Assembly: GCA_964019165.1 (NCBI GenBank)
Contig: OZ025279.1
Coordinates: forward strand, 4,729,602-4,793,601
Direction of reading: 5' to 3'
DNA length: 64,000 nucleotides
Source: Mastigias papua
Taxonomy: Eukaryota > Cnidaria > Scyphozoa > Rhizostomeae > Mastigiidae
The translations under genes were made by a program, and so were the position numbers. This document shows, one piece after another, positions 20,250 through 33,734 of this stretch; within the stretch, counting starts at the first letter, position 1, and each line of letters opens with the position of its first letter. The notes under the pieces are model-generated. The model ran no database searches, had not been told where the DNA came from, and worked only from the letters and a program-made list of their open reading frames with translations.

Positions 20250-20443
20250 TGTACTTTTTATATCTTATACTCTTACTCATATGTATTCTAGCTTTTCTTT
20301 TTGTATAAATGAATTGTTATAACTGTATTAAGTATATTTTTTATAAGTAGTAGGCTTTAACTAGCTTATACATTAGCTATCCACATACCTATGTACCTCT
20401 GCCTAATGTAAATAATTGAATTATTATTATTATTATTATTATC
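20250..20443 (+). repeat. possible LINE 3' tail ending in (ATT)n
   Basis: AT-rich stretch ending TGTAAATAATTGAATT followed by (ATT)n at about 20421-20441. The end resembles that of the CR1/jockey-like LINE at 40753-40885. No coding part is visible upstream. Confidence 0.35.
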
Positions 20444-20670
20444 ATGGCTTCATATGCTAGCAAACAATATAACTATCACCGTGTGAGGTTAGCACTAACA
20501 GAGAAATTAGGCCGGAATTACAAGATTCCCCGATGTGCATTAAATAGCCTGGACTATCATTTATATCAATTTTCAAAGAACGGACTGAGAACATTAACCC
20601 CCTCCACAGTTTCTAGACATTTTCACACTGATGAAAAATGAGACTTACCTCTTAAGAATACTCGAAGTGA

Positions 20671-21828
20671 TCTGACTTAACCAGCAGTCATTATAGCCTC
20701 TCAACAAACTAGCTATAATGCCTGCCAATTGTAGTTGGAGCAATCATGCGCTTGCATGAATTTCCAACCCCCTCCGCTATTCCTAGACACCAGTCAAAAT
20801 GTAAACCCTTTCCTCCCCCTACGCAATGTTGATTTGATAGCGGAAACCCGTAGCTTTCCACACATACATCACTACTGCCTTATGGCCTGCTCATATTTGA
20901 TTCATGCAGCATAGTTCAACGGGGAGGAAACTCTATAGGTCTTACGTAGTGTAAATCATATCATGTGTTCCAAGACTTCTGGCAGCATTTTTTGTGCATG
21001 GAACCTGTTTTTTCCAACTTACAGAATCATAGATCACTACTGGAGTGAGGCTCTCATCCCAACAAATCTATGACAATGTTCACTACTTGATGTATTTGCT
21101 AGGAGCCCAACAATCGCTTTGATGTTTGCTTCACTACTTGCAACCAAGATCTGAAACTAGGGGGATTGGGAGATGTTACGCCCCTAGAACCTCAGCATCC
21201 AATCCAAGTCTCTACTTGATATTGAAGATTCGAAGGCCCAACCCATCGACGATCCAATGAAAACTTGTTGTCTTATATCCAACATTTGAGAATTTGCATA
21301 TTAAGACATGGTCTTTCCAGCTAAGCCCCCAGACTTGTGTTTTTCATTATAATCCACTTCCTGATGGATGAATGCGGGTAGAAATAAGTGTTTAGCCCAA
21401 ATATTACCCTTTAAATATCAATTGAACTTATCATGACACAAGGACGTGTAGAATGAGTTAGTTCCTTTTCGGATCAGCCTGCTCTACCATTAAAAGCTTT
21501 TAGCATCAGCAATTAAGTTTGGTTAAAGTTCCTGAACCTAAGAGGCTGGAGTAGATTTATTGCTCTTTTAAAAACATTATGAATTAAACAGCACTTTAGA
21601 AAAGAAAAATAGAACCTTTCTTAACCACGAACTCACTTACACCCTACCAAGAGATGCTTTGCAACTAGGAAAACATGAGAAAGAATGAAGAGCTGCAAGG
21701 CATGTTTTTATCCTACCTGTTTATCAGAATAGACTTTACTGATCATGCCAGAAGGACTTCTAATCTTCGAATATCATTAAGAACAAATAAATATCGAGTT
21801 TTTCGCCCACCCCTAATGCAGATGTTTG
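20671..21828 (+). repeat. 1158-bp direct duplication, right copy
   Basis: Second copy of 17909-19066. It lies inside the predicted 4.9-kb intron of the ETS gene, whereas the left copy lies downstream of the terminal exon. Confidence 0.93.
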
Positions 21829-22794
21829 CTACGTACCCAAGGAAAATGATTCCCAACACCAAAAGGACTCTTCATAATTCACCATAAATACCGCAAAATT
21901 CCTCAAGGGAACCCTTTCTCAATATCCTCGTTTTTATATCTCATGAGAATTCTGAAACTGCAAATTACTTTGGTTACACTGCGACCAAATAAAGCAAGAA
22001 AGGACACTAAGTATTCTCGCTACAACAGAAAACGTTGTCTACCATTCAGCATCAAAATACGTAAAGTTCAAGTCAAATTAGATGCCGAGGTTTTGTAGAG
22101 GAAATTGACAAGGTAAACATTAGACAGCTTTTATGTGTACCAAATAATTCGAAATCTATAACAATGAATATATATATACATGACCATAACCTTTTAACAG
22201 CTATTGCGAAAAGAATTTTCTAGAACTATTAGTCAAATAAAGCAAAGGAAAGAATGAATGAAACAGGTGGTATGCTGCTAGTAGGTTAATAAGCTTTCTC
22301 CACCAATCGAGTGAACAAAATAAGTGACATTGATACCTCCAGTATTAATCTATTAGCTATATGGCCTCTTCAATTTAAAGTTAACTTCTTATTTCAATTT
22401 CAACTTTGTTCCTCCCACCTCCGAAAAATAGATAATGATTTGCAAATTTATGTGAAACAGCCCTACAAAGATAAATACCTGCTGAAAAAACTACATGAAA
22501 TAAATAAACTCTTATAACGAAAAGATGCTTTGTCAAAGATAGTTAGAATACATCAGAAAGACATTGCAAATTCTACAATCACTGCAGCCACATGGAGTTT
22601 AATTCGCCGAATGGAATAATTATAATTCACCGAATGACAACTTTATAATTCCGTTTTACTTAGCAATAAGTTTCTTGTGAAAGATGCTGCCATCGATGAA
22701 ACAAATTTATGTTTTAAGAAAGAAGGATTTTAATTTTCTTTGCCCTCCTTTCATCGTCGGTTTTTGTCACGGGAAATGAGCATATCAATACCAG
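21829..22794. other. stretch with no gene recognised
   Basis: AT-rich intronic-looking sequence within the predicted ETS-gene intron. Short ORFs have no recognisable domain. Confidence 0.45.
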
Positions 22795-23076
22795 ACAATA
22801 CTCGCCAAAAGTCCTGGGACACTTCGAACTTTTTGTATTCTGCAACGAACTTTCATCCCCCTCTCCACTGAAACAATGTTGGTTTCCTGGAGAAGTACCT
22901 GCGATAATGGGAAAATTTCGCGTGCACGCCAATTTCAAGTGTCCCACAAGCGAACCAACATTGTTCTAGGGGGAAGGGGGGTGCATGTTTGTAGTAACCA
23001 TGACAATACGTAGAGGAAAGTGGTTTTTTATCTGTTTCTTCTAAGTGTCCCAAGGGCTTTTGGCGACTATTGTAGT
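22795..23076. mobile_element. MITE with about 30-bp terminal inverted repeats
   Basis: Left end CAATACTCGCCAAAAGTCC..GGGACACTT and right end (reverse complement) CAATAGTCGCCAAAAG..GGGACACTT form imperfect inverted repeats. An inner inverted pair (AACAATGTTGGTT near 22872, AACCAACATTGTT near 22955) adds to the hairpin. No coding capacity. Superfamily not assigned. Confidence 0.65.
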
Positions 23077-24423
23077 TTTCTGGGGTGGGAAAAGACAAAG
23101 CAGCAGTTACAATAGGAAATCAATTTCAACTCAACGATACTATTGAGAAAGGCTTCCATTGAGGAATTTTGGGGTATTTATGATGAATTATAAACAGCTC
23201 CTTTGGGGTTGAGAACCACCTCTCCTGGGTGCCTAGACCTATCTGACATATAATTTAGTAAGAATTAAATCTAAACGTCGCTTTAGGAAAATTTAATGAA
23301 GCTACTGTTTAGGGGTCGCGAGTAATTCACGGCCTATTGCCTTACAAAAATGCTACCAAAAACTGAAAGAATTCTAAGCAAGTATGTATTGACGACAGCC
23401 TTTTTGTACAGCTATATTCTAACCATTTCTAGAGGGGGTGGCAGGCAAAATGTAAACAAATAACATCCCCGTTCAGGTTTCTGATGGGTTGTTGAGGATC
23501 TCTTTTGATTGATTATTACAAAATTTACCTCAGTACCACAACACAACACTTACGAGTAGAAAAAGTCCGAGGGCAGAAAAGCAGGAAAAACTCTACGTAA
23601 ACATAATATACTTAATAATTTATCCAAAAATTGAATAGAAATAATGTTAGTCATTACCAAAAAAATAAAATAAATAAAATGACAGTGACGAGTGCTAAAT
23701 TTTTGAGATGAGACAATGTGCAAAGTTGTTGCTGATGGTAAAGTTTATACTTATACTTTATAATCAATACTTTCATTGTAAGGATAAACGCAAAAACTTC
23801 TTTTCATAACTGCATTGCTTGTCAAAAGTAGTTGAAACACTCATAAATTTTTAGAAATTTCCGACCTCTACCTCTAAACCTCTTCCCTATCCTCATACAA
23901 TATGGAATAAACAGTTGAGGAAGAACAGAGATAGGTACTAGGAAGATCGAAAATGGACTATCTTAGTTATGCATGGAAATACTGATGAAATAAATAGTGA
24001 AATAGAGAATTTCACATTTTATCAGTTGTCGAAAATAAAAAGGTGAATTCAAAAAGAGCGAAAACTAACTACCAACATATCAATTACTCTGAAACCAACT
24101 CCACGCAACCTGTTTCAGATAAAACTTCTCGTCAGAACCCCTGGCGGAACTAAGTTTTTCAATGCTCTCCACTTGATATATAAGGTGCACTAGGACGTCA
24201 GGAAAGCATACGATATCAACAAACGTAATCGTCAGTAGGGCAGACAAGAAGCCACAAGTTTAGATCAGAATAAACGAAACAGGAAAGAACACGAACAAAA
24301 ACCTATTTATCCAATACAAAGACGTATTAGTATAGCAAAAGCATTTTCTGCAGAATGAACAAAATACTTACATCATGAAAGGTATTTCTAGATAGACGAA
24401 AAGGCATCCTTCAGTGTTACGTA
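23077..24423. other. stretch with no gene recognised
   Basis: AT-rich sequence without recognisable coding segments or repeats, inside the predicted ETS-gene intron. Confidence 0.45.
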
Positions 24424-24720
24424 TTGTATATACGGAGCAGACATATAGTATTGTCAATATCAAAGCACATGTATAGAAGATTGAAATATTATCAAACGTG
24501 GTGTTACAGGATATTGTTGAAAATGTCATGGTCATATGCAGTTCTGAATGAGGAGTTGTTCTTCAGAATCAATAAGAGGCATGGCACAATACAGCTTACA
24601 CTACTGGACTGTAACGTGAATGGCAGAAGTAGAAGAGGAAGACCAACTGAGGCGATAAATCATTGTGATCAGTGGAGCAATATTGCACAAACCCTCGATC
24701 TGATTTACTTATTCAGATAG
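24424..24720 (+). pseudogene. RTE/jockey-type LINE C-terminal remnant
   Basis: The frame reads KYYQTWCYRILLKMSWSY...NEELFFRI and then GRSRRGRPTEAINHCDQW. This matches the usual C-terminal tail after the RT of RTE/jockey-like LINEs (a WCYRRxLxISW block, NEExxxRI, then GRxxRGRPxxxW). The segment normally between the last two blocks is shortened, so it is internally deleted. Family assigned from memory of the motif pattern. Confidence 0.6.
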
Positions 24721-24920
24721 TCATTCGTCATCCATTCATTCCTTACTTTATACCTACACTTGATAAGGGCTTTATTCTGCCTCATGATTCAGTAAATAGT
24801 AATTGGAAGTCTTCGTTCCTTTTCAAAACAGTCAAACTTCAAAATTGTCAATCTACAAAGTACTTTAAAATTTATACTACACATTGTCAGTTTAAACTTT
24901 AGATATTTACTATTACTTAC

Positions 24921-25194
24921 TGCTGCTTTGTTTATCCTCGTGCTCAATTGGGTTGACATCCATAGGGCAACCCAAGGTGTCATCCATATCATAATTCAGG
25001 TCAATTATTTCTTTCTTCTGCGTTTCTAGTGCATTGCATTTATTGGAATTATCTTTAATCATCTCATTACATACACAATGTTGTCTTTCACCTTTGGGAA
25101 AAAAGGGCGCTCCTAAACAGCGGACCTGGTCTAGGTCTTCTATATCCACAGTTGTACAGATTATGGTATCTTCATTTCCAACTAACTGCTTGAG
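24921..25194 (-). CDS. candidate exon upstream of the ETS exon
   Basis: A 274-bp minus-strand segment between a 3' splice site (TTTTAG, AG at 25196-25195) and a consensus donor GTAAGTAA starting at 24920. The open frame encodes about 91 residues, acidic and Cys-containing (LKQLVGNEDTIICTTVDIED...DMDDTLGCPMDVNPIEHEDK), no known domain. It ends with one base of a codon (phase 1), which is exactly what the ETS exon at 20034 needs; joining gives an Arg codon directly before SIHIHDF. The link over the 4.9-kb intron is inference. Further 5' exons were not found. Confidence 0.5.
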
Positions 25195-25558
25195 CTAAAA
25201 CAAATAAAACCGACAATTTAATCTGACAATACTATTCATCATTTTCAACAATCCTCATAATTCTGATCTCAAAGACTATACTTTGTATTCCTCAGGTCAA
25301 GGCCTGTCCTCTTCAGAATAACCCCTTTTCTCCCTTGAAGCGCCTATTATACCGTTTTCAGCCAAATTTATTATCAAAGTGAAAATGAGAGAAAACTAAA
25401 AATCCGGTATGGATTCAACGAATAGCTAAGTTAAAGCTAATTTAAGCCTATTGAAACAAAACATTTGAATGCAATATCTAATACGGACAAAGAAAAGTCG
25501 ACTTAATGTAACAATAAACAGGTCTGTCTATATACATACTTAGGTATCATAGTATTAT

Positions 25559-26159
25559 GACTAGCTTAATACTGACAGCCCGCTAAATGCGTGCTCCCCT
25601 ATCCCCAGTTCAAAAGGTTACAGATTAGCCTTGGAAAGACTAACGCTGTGCCGCCATCAAAGCTATATGGTCTGCATTTGTGAGGAGGAAGAATCCACAA
25701 AGCTCGCATAGCATCAAGAGAAGGTGACATCATGGGCCTCTGTCATGGAGCACGTGATCTTCGGCCTTGCATTGTGAAAATCGAGAAAACTTATGAGAAA
25801 AAATTATGCAAACAATGCTCGGATACCTGCGCTAGGCTACGGGGCTGTACAGAAAAAGGATGAAAGTCAAGTAGCCCGTAGCCTAGCGCAGGTATCCGAG
25901 CATTGTTTGCATAATTTTTTCTCATAAGTTTTCTCGATTTACACAATGCAAGGCCGAAGATCACGTGCTCCATGACAGAGGCCCATGATGTCACCTTCTC
26001 TTGATCCTATGCGAGCTTTGTGGATTCTTCCTCCTCACAAATGCAGACCATATAGCTTTGATGGCGGCACAGCGTTAGTCTTTCCAAGGCTAATCTGTAA
26101 CCTTTTGAACTGGGGATAGGGGAGCACGCATTTAGCGGGCTGTCAGTATTAAGCTAGTC
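25559..26159. mobile_element. 601-bp near-perfect palindrome (foldback/MITE)
   Basis: Arms 25559-25843 and 25875-26159 are inverted copies over about 285 bp around a 31-bp spacer. They begin GACTAGCTTAATACTGACAG and end with the complement. The outermost 76 bp recur at 28697 and 30840 inside the tandem array next door. No protein of its own; a 68-residue ORF across the centre is a by-product of the inverted repeat. Confidence 0.88.
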
Positions 26160-26627
26160 TCCTGTATATGAAATAAGCACATAATTCTTCAAAATGGTCT
26201 TTACAGTGAGACATTAAAGAGCTACATCAAGTATTGTCTCCTGCATACTTCACTTCTAATATAGAGAGTGTTGGAAAATCTAGTAGTATAATTGTAACAG
26301 TGTATAACATATACAAAAATAGCCTATCAACTGACAGGAATGACTACGGCTATGACCTAGTGGGTGATCACAAATCTTCTCCATACAGGTACACAATTAA
26401 ATCTGATCCATAAACCTGTAATATGGTTGCATCCAGTAGTCCTTTGTTATCTGGTATATTAGCTTTACTTAGCAATTAAATTAGCTTGTATCGAATTATA
26501 ATAGCTCAGAGGACTCCATAGTGTTACTTCATAAAAATAAAAGAATACTGCTATGTACAAGTAACATCCTATAGAATATTAATCTTCAAATCAGGTTTCG
26601 AGTAATTACAGTATTCTCAATTACATA
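26160..26627. other. spacer between palindrome and tandem array
   Basis: No gene or repeat recognised in this 468-bp segment. Confidence 0.45.
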
Positions 26628-29600
26628 TTTGGGGTGGGGGAAGTTGATGGTAGGGGCTCGGAAAAATCAAGTCCACACAATAGCGATGATCGTGCTATCT
26701 AATAGTAAGTAATCGCTTTAAACTGAATCATCATGTACAGAATGATCTATGGAAATCATTAATGGAATTTATAGCAACTGTTTTCCAGCAAAGAAACATT
26801 CAGGATACAGGAACCCCTAATTTGACTCCTCAAAAGTTACACTACGATCCATAGTGAAAAGAAATATAAAAGTGTTGTAAATAAAGAGTACTGGGATTCA
26901 GCTACAAACTGTACTGGAAGTAAGTAAGGCATCAGCTACGGGGACTGAGAGTAATATGAAACGCCCCTCAAGATTTTGGAGAGAATGCACACGAGACTTT
27001 CCTCAACTAATGCAAGAAAAAGAAACAGAGACAGGGTATCAAACTGCAATAATCCACAGACTAAATTGGATAACATCCTAGCTCTAGCCTAAAATAACTG
27101 TGTTGCAAACATAAAGAGCTATGTAGAAGCTACAAACAACATCTCAACCCAGACCGGTCTCAACTGTAAACAATGTCAGAGTGGCCTAGCATAACTGAAA
27201 GTGAACAGCACGCTAAAAATTCCAGCAATTATTAAATAGTCCAGTAGGAATCTGCCGAACAACTTCCAGAACCCTTTGCAGTCACAATTCTATAATGTAG
27301 ATGTTCGGAAACAAAGGATCAAATGTATCTGCGATCGTGAGGTGAACTTGGGAATCCCCTCGCGTGTCTCTAGAGAAACTACACCAGAATGAAGATTGAA
27401 GGATACCATTACGTTTTATGGCTAACACTCAAGAAACTTAGCAAGTCACGTAGTTTGCTTGTAATCACACCTGACATGAAAGACGAACAGCAGCCTCTTC
27501 ATAGCTTAAACTATAAGGGGGAGGGCTACAAACCTGTCAGAGTTATAGTAGATAACACAACGAACAACCACATACAGAAAAAACACGGGAAACTTTAGAA
27601 GTTAGAAAAAACAATTTCAGTACGCTACTGGTCAATATTTTATCATGCCTTAATTTATTTTCCTCAAAGTAAAACTGGAACTTCACATCGTGCAAAAGCA
27701 ACCCAAACTGAAAGCTTCCCGAATGTTATCCCATGAGGTAACAATGCGTAAAAAGTTAGCAAAATACACCATGATATACCACAAAATACAACATGAAATA
27801 CCCTCTATATGGTTTATCACAACATACCGGCAAAAGCACTATGATTTAGCAGAGAGAATCGAATGGCTCGGGAAGATTTGTCATGATGATATCACCCTCG
27901 AAAAGTAGGATTCCTTGGCAAATGAAATCAGGCGAAAACAGCACTAAACTGGAAGCAGAACGACGAAATTATCCTCAAAGTCACACGGCAACTATACGGT
28001 AGTCCTAATCAAAGCATTCCCAACTGAAAGCAGCAAGCAAGCCATTCCATGTCATCTAAATAGGCATGAAAAGCAAACAACCCTGCCATAATCTAGCACC
28101 GAATACAAAGTCATAGATATGTTGAATATCTTTTCACAAGTTAGCAGTAAAAGCACTGTAATTTAGTACATAGAATCGAACAACTTGGAGAAGAATTGTC
28201 GCTGCGGTAATACCCCGAAGGAAGGTGGCTGAATCTCGTAGAGAGATATGGGAATAAATGGCTCACAACTGTAGAATACGGATGAAATGGACAAAGGAAA
28301 TACAGGAATTCATAAATCAAACCATTTCAGGAAAATAGAGCAGGCTTACCTGGAAGAACTGCAACCAAAGTCTCCTCGCGATAACATACACAGTTACTTA
28401 GTCCTACAGGACCGCTCGCAAAACTGACAACACGCGGTCCAGCAGGGAGGAGCAACAGAATTGCTGGTAATGGCGATAAGAGGAAAGTGGAATAACTCGG
28501 CAAAAAAAATGATAAAAATCAGATCTCTTCTTATGTAAGTAGTAGACCCAAATGGCCACCCTTGACAGAAATATGGGGGCCATGGGATGAATGCCCTGGG
28601 AGGAGATCGTGTGCGCGTAATCAGGTCACGTGGTACAATTTCGAGCAATATGATTGGTTTGGCATAAATTATCATATAGGGATCTTAGTATATAGAGACT
28701 AGCTTAATACTGACAGCCCGCTAAACGCGTGCTCCCCTATCCCCAGTTCAAAAGGTTACAGATTAGCCTTTTTGGGGTGGGGGGAGTTGATGGTAGGGGC
28801 TCGGAAAAATCAAGTCCACACAATAGCGATGATCGTGCTATCTAATAGTAAGTAATCGCTTTAAACTGAATCATCATGTACAGAATGATCTATGGAAATC
28901 ATTAATGGAATTTATAGCACCTGTTTTCCAGCAAAGAAACATTCAGGATACAGGAACCCCTAATTTGACTCCTCAAAAGTTACACTACGATCCATAGTGA
29001 AAAGAAATATAAAAGTGTTGTAAATAAAGAGTACTGGGATTCAGCTACAAACTGTACTGGATGTAAGTAAGGCATCAGCTACGGGGACTGAGAGTAATAT
29101 GAAACGCCCCTCAAGATTTTGGAGAGAATGCACACGAGACTTTCCTCAACTAATGCAAGAAAAAGAAACAGAGACAGGGTATCAAACTGCAATAATCCAC
29201 AGACTAAATTGGATAACATCCTAGCTCTAGCCTAAAATAACTGTGTTGCAAACATAAAGAGCTATGTAGAAGCTACAAACAACATCTCAACCCAGACCGG
29301 TCTCAACTGTAAACAATGTCAGAGTGGCCTAGCATAACTGAAAGTGAACAGCACGCTAAAAATTCCAGCAATTATTAAATAGTCCAGTAGGAATCTGCCG
29401 AACAACTTCCAGAACCCTTTGCAGTCACAATTCTATAATGTAGATGTTCGGAAACAAAGGATCAAATGTATCTGCGATCGTGAGGTGAACTTGGGAATCC
29501 CCTCGCGTGTCTCTAGAGAAACTACACCAGAATGAAGATTGAAGGATACCATTACGTTTTATGGCTAACACTCAAGAAACTTAGCAAGTCACGTAGTTTG

Positions 29601-32600
29601 CTTGTAATCACACCTGACATGAAAGACGAACAGCAGCCTCTTCATAGCTTAAACTATAAGGGGGAGGGCTACAAACCTGTCAGAGTTATAGTAGATAACA
29701 CAACGAACAACCACATACAGAAAAAACACGGGAAACTTTAGAAGTTAGAAAAAACAATTTCAGTACGCTACTGGTCAATATTTTATCATGCCTTAATTTA
29801 TTTTCCTCAAAGTAAAACTGGAACTTCACATCGTGCAAAAGCAACCCAAACTGAAAGCTTCCCGAATGTTATCCCATGAGGTAACAATGCGTAAAAAGTT
29901 AGCAAAATACACCATGATATACCACAAAATACAACATGAAATACCCTCTATATGGTTTATCACAACATACCGGCAAAAGCACTATGATTTAGCAGAGAGA
30001 ATCGAATGGCTCGGGAAGATTTGTCATGATGATATCACCCTCGAAAAGTAGGATTCCTTGGCAAATGAAATCAGGCGAAAACAGCACTAAACTGGAAGCA
30101 GAACGACGAAATTATCCTCAAAGTCACACGGCAACTATACGGTAGTCCTAATCAAAGCATTCCCAATTGAAAGCAGCAAGCAAGCCATTCCATGTCATCT
30201 AAATAGGCATGAAAAGCAAACAACCCTGCCATAATCTAGCACCGAATACAAAGTCATAGATATGTTGAATATCTTTTCACAAGTTAGCAGTAAAAGCACT
30301 GTAATTTAGTACATAGAATCGAACAACTTGGAGAAGAATTGTCGCTGCGGTAATACCCCGAAGGAAGGTGGCTGAATCTCGTAGAGAGATATGGGAATAA
30401 ATGGCTCACAACTGTAGAATACGGATGAAATGGACAAAGGAAATACAGGAATTCATAAATCAAACCATTTCAGGAAAATAGAGCAGGCTTACCTGGAAGA
30501 ACTGCAACCAAAGTCTCCTCGCGATAACATACACAGTTACTTAGTCCTACAGGACCGCTCGCAAAACTGACAACACGCGGTCCAGCAGGGAGGAGCAACA
30601 GAATTGCTGGTAATGGCGATAAGAGGAAAGTGGAATAACTCGGCAAAAAAAATGATAAAAATCAGATCTCTTCTTATGTAAGTAGTAGACCCAAATGGCC
30701 ACCCTTGACAGAAATATGGGGGCCATGGGATGAATGCCCTGGGAGGAGATCGTGTGCGCGTAATCAGGTCACGTGGTACAATTTCGAGCAATATGATTGG
30801 TTTGGCATAAATTATCATATAGGGATCTTAGTATATAGAGACTAGCTTAATACTGACAGCCCGCTAAACGCGTGCTCCCCTATCCCCAGTTCAAAAGGTT
30901 ACAGATTAGCCTTTTTGGGGTGGGGGGAGTTGATGGTAGGGGCTCGGAAAAATCAAGTCCACACAATAGCGATGATCGTGCTATCTAATAGTAAGTAATC
31001 GCTTTAAACTGAATCATCATGTACAGAATGATCTATGGAAATCATTAATGGAATTTATAGCACCTGTTTTCCAGCAAAGAAACATTCAGGATACAGGAAC
31101 CCCTAATTTGACTCCTCAAAAGTTACACTACGATCCATAGTGAAAAGAAATATAAAAGTGTTGTAAATAAAGAGTACTGGGATTCAGCTACAAACTGTAC
31201 TGGATGTAAGTAAGGCATCAGCTACGGGGACTGAGAGTAATATGAAACGCCCCTCAAGATTTTGGAGAGAATGCACACGAGACTTTCCTCAACTAATGCA
31301 AGAAAAAGAAACAGAGACAGGGTATCAAACTGCAATAATCCACAGACTAAATTGGATAACATCCTAGCTCTAGCCTAAAATAACTGTGTTGCAAACATAA
31401 AGAGCTATGTAGAAGCTACAAACAACATCTCAACCCAGACCGGTCTCAACTGTAAACAATGTCAGAGTGGCCTAGCATAACTGAAAGTGAACAGCACGCT
31501 AAAAATTCCAGCAATTATTAAATAGTCCAGTAGGAATCTGCCGAACAACTTCCAGAACCCTTTGCAGTCACAATTCTATAATGTAGATGTTCGGAAACAA
31601 AGGATCAAATGTATCTGCGATCGTGAGGTGAACTTGGGAATCCCCTCGCGTGTCTCTAGAGACACTACACCAGAATGAAGATTGAAGGATACCAACACGC
31701 TATATGGCTAACACTCAAGAAACTTAGCAAGTCATGTAGTTTGCTTGTAATCACACTTGACATGAAAGACGAACAGCAGCCTCTTCATAGCTTAAACCAT
31801 AAGGGGGGGGGGGCTACAAACCTCTCAGAGTTATAATAGATAACACAACGAACAACTACATACAGAGAAAACACGGGAAACTTTAGAAGTTAGAAAAAAC
31901 AATTTCAGTACGCTACTGGTCAATATTTTATCATGCCTTAATTTATTTTCCTCAAAGTAAAACTGGAACTTCACATCATGCAAAAGTAATCCAAACTGAA
32001 AGCTTCCCGAATGTTATCCCATCAGGCAACAAAGCGTAAAAAGTTAGCAAAATACACCATGATATACCACAAAATACAACATGAAATACCCTCTATATGG
32101 TTTATCACAACATACCGGCAAAAGCACTATGATTTAGCAGAGAGAATCGAATGGCTCGGGAAGATTTGTCATGATGATATCACCCTCGAAAAGTAGGATT
32201 CCTTGGCAAATGAAATCAGGCGAAAACAGCACTAAACTGGAAGCAGAACGACGAAATTATCCTCAAAGTCACACGGCAACTATACGGTAGTCCTAATCAA
32301 AGCATTCCCAACTGAAAGCAGCAAGCAAGCCATTTCATGTCATCTAAATAGGCATGAAAAGCAAACAACCCTGCCATAATCTAGCACCGAATACAAAGTC
32401 ATAGATATGTTGAATATCTTTTCACAAGTTAGCAGTAAAAGCACTGTAATTTAGTACATGGAATCGAACAACTTGGAGAAGAATTGTTGCTGCGGTAATA
32501 CCCCGAAGGAAGGTGGCTGAATCTCGTAGAGAGATATGGGAATAAATGGCTCACAACTGTAGAATACGGATGAAATGGACAAAGGAAATACAGGAATTCA

Positions 32601-32987
32601 TAAATCAAACCATTTCAGGAAAATAGAGCAGGCTTACCTGGAGGAACTGCAACCAAAGTCTCCTCGCGATAACATACACAGTTACTTAGTCCTACAGGAC
32701 CGCTCGCAAAACTGACAACACGCGGTCCAGCAGGGAGGAGCAACAGAATTGCTGGTAATGGCGATAAGAGGAAAGTGGAATAACTCGGCAAAACAAAATG
32801 ATAAAAATCAGATCTCTTCTTATGTAAGTAGTAGACCCAAATGGCCACCCTTGACAGAAATATGGGGGCCATGGGATGAATGCCCTGGGAGGAGATCGTG
32901 TGCGCGTAATCAGGTCACGTGGTACAATTTCGAGCAATATGATTGGTTTGGCATAAATTATCATATAGGGATCTTAGTATATAGAGA
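26628..32987 (+). repeat. tandem array: three copies of a 2143-bp unit
   Basis: Units 26628-28770, 28771-30913 and 30914-32987 (exact 2143-bp spacing between units 1 and 2). Units 1 and 2 are nearly identical and both end with about 76 bp of the palindrome family seen at 25559. Unit 3 lacks that end and continues into unique sequence, and it carries clustered differences at about 31660-32020. Each unit begins TTTGGGGTGGGG. Small ORFs repeat with the unit but have no domain and are probably non-coding. Confidence 0.93.
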
Positions 32988-33734
32988 ATACATGCAGTTA
33001 TATTTTCAGTATTAGTAAGAATGATACCAACTTGTTCCAGATTTGTTCAGGAACAAATCTGTGCTACGAATGCGTCGCACAACAGGCCATTACATTTCTC
33101 ACGTCTATATGTTCTTATGCACTTTTTGAAGACGCAAATGTCCGATGACTGTTTAATGTCATAGGAGAGTGCATGGCAGATTGCATCCTAAGCAAGTACT
33201 AGTCTCTGTTCCAATTTGAGGTTTGCAGGCTTTGGGCATCTGCAAAACTCTTGCTCCTTAGATGATAGGCATCATCAATGAAAATCTGTCATAAGCGCTG
33301 GGGTAATATTCAACCTAGCTTTGTAGATCTCTGTCGTTAGCAACTGTACTCTGACTTTGTTTATGGACAGACACAAAATCATCTCTCATTAGCAATGCAA
33401 TCAAATTAGGAAACATTTTCTTATGCAAAATCTTATGTAAAGCATATGCAAAAATAACAGAAATAACTAGTTCTGCGATAACTTTGAATTTGGAAAGGTC
33501 ACTAGGGGAGATGTTGGCATCTAAATCAGACAACTTGACTTGCATCAGGATTCCCCGATCAACATTATATCTGCAGAAATTCTTAAAAAGAATTCCCACA
33601 TGTTTTGTGCAGTCATTCAAAATTTGTACAATTCCAAACAATTCAAAACTACTTTTCCTGAATAACTGAAAGCAGGTGACATCATTTAGCTGTTCAAGAA
33701 AGAGGAAGCCTCTTCGAAAAGGAACTATTGACAG
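32988..33734. other. stretch with no gene recognised
   Basis: A 108-residue minus-strand ORF (33315-33641) has no recognisable domain. Otherwise nothing is seen. Confidence 0.45.

Noticed and set aside
20444..20641. 65-codon ORF as a host exon
   Set aside because: No splice signals or domain recognised; it directly follows an ATT tail, and chance is sufficient.
25791..25994. ORF across the centre of the 601-bp palindrome
   Set aside because: It exists only because the arms are inverted copies; no domain.
27389..30818. Repeated small ORFs in the 2.14-kb units as a tandem gene family
   Set aside because: Short, no ATG context or domain, and absent or altered in unit 3; repetition comes from the unit, not from selection on protein.
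33315..33641. 108-codon minus-strand ORF
   Set aside because: No recognisable motif, neighbours or splice sites.
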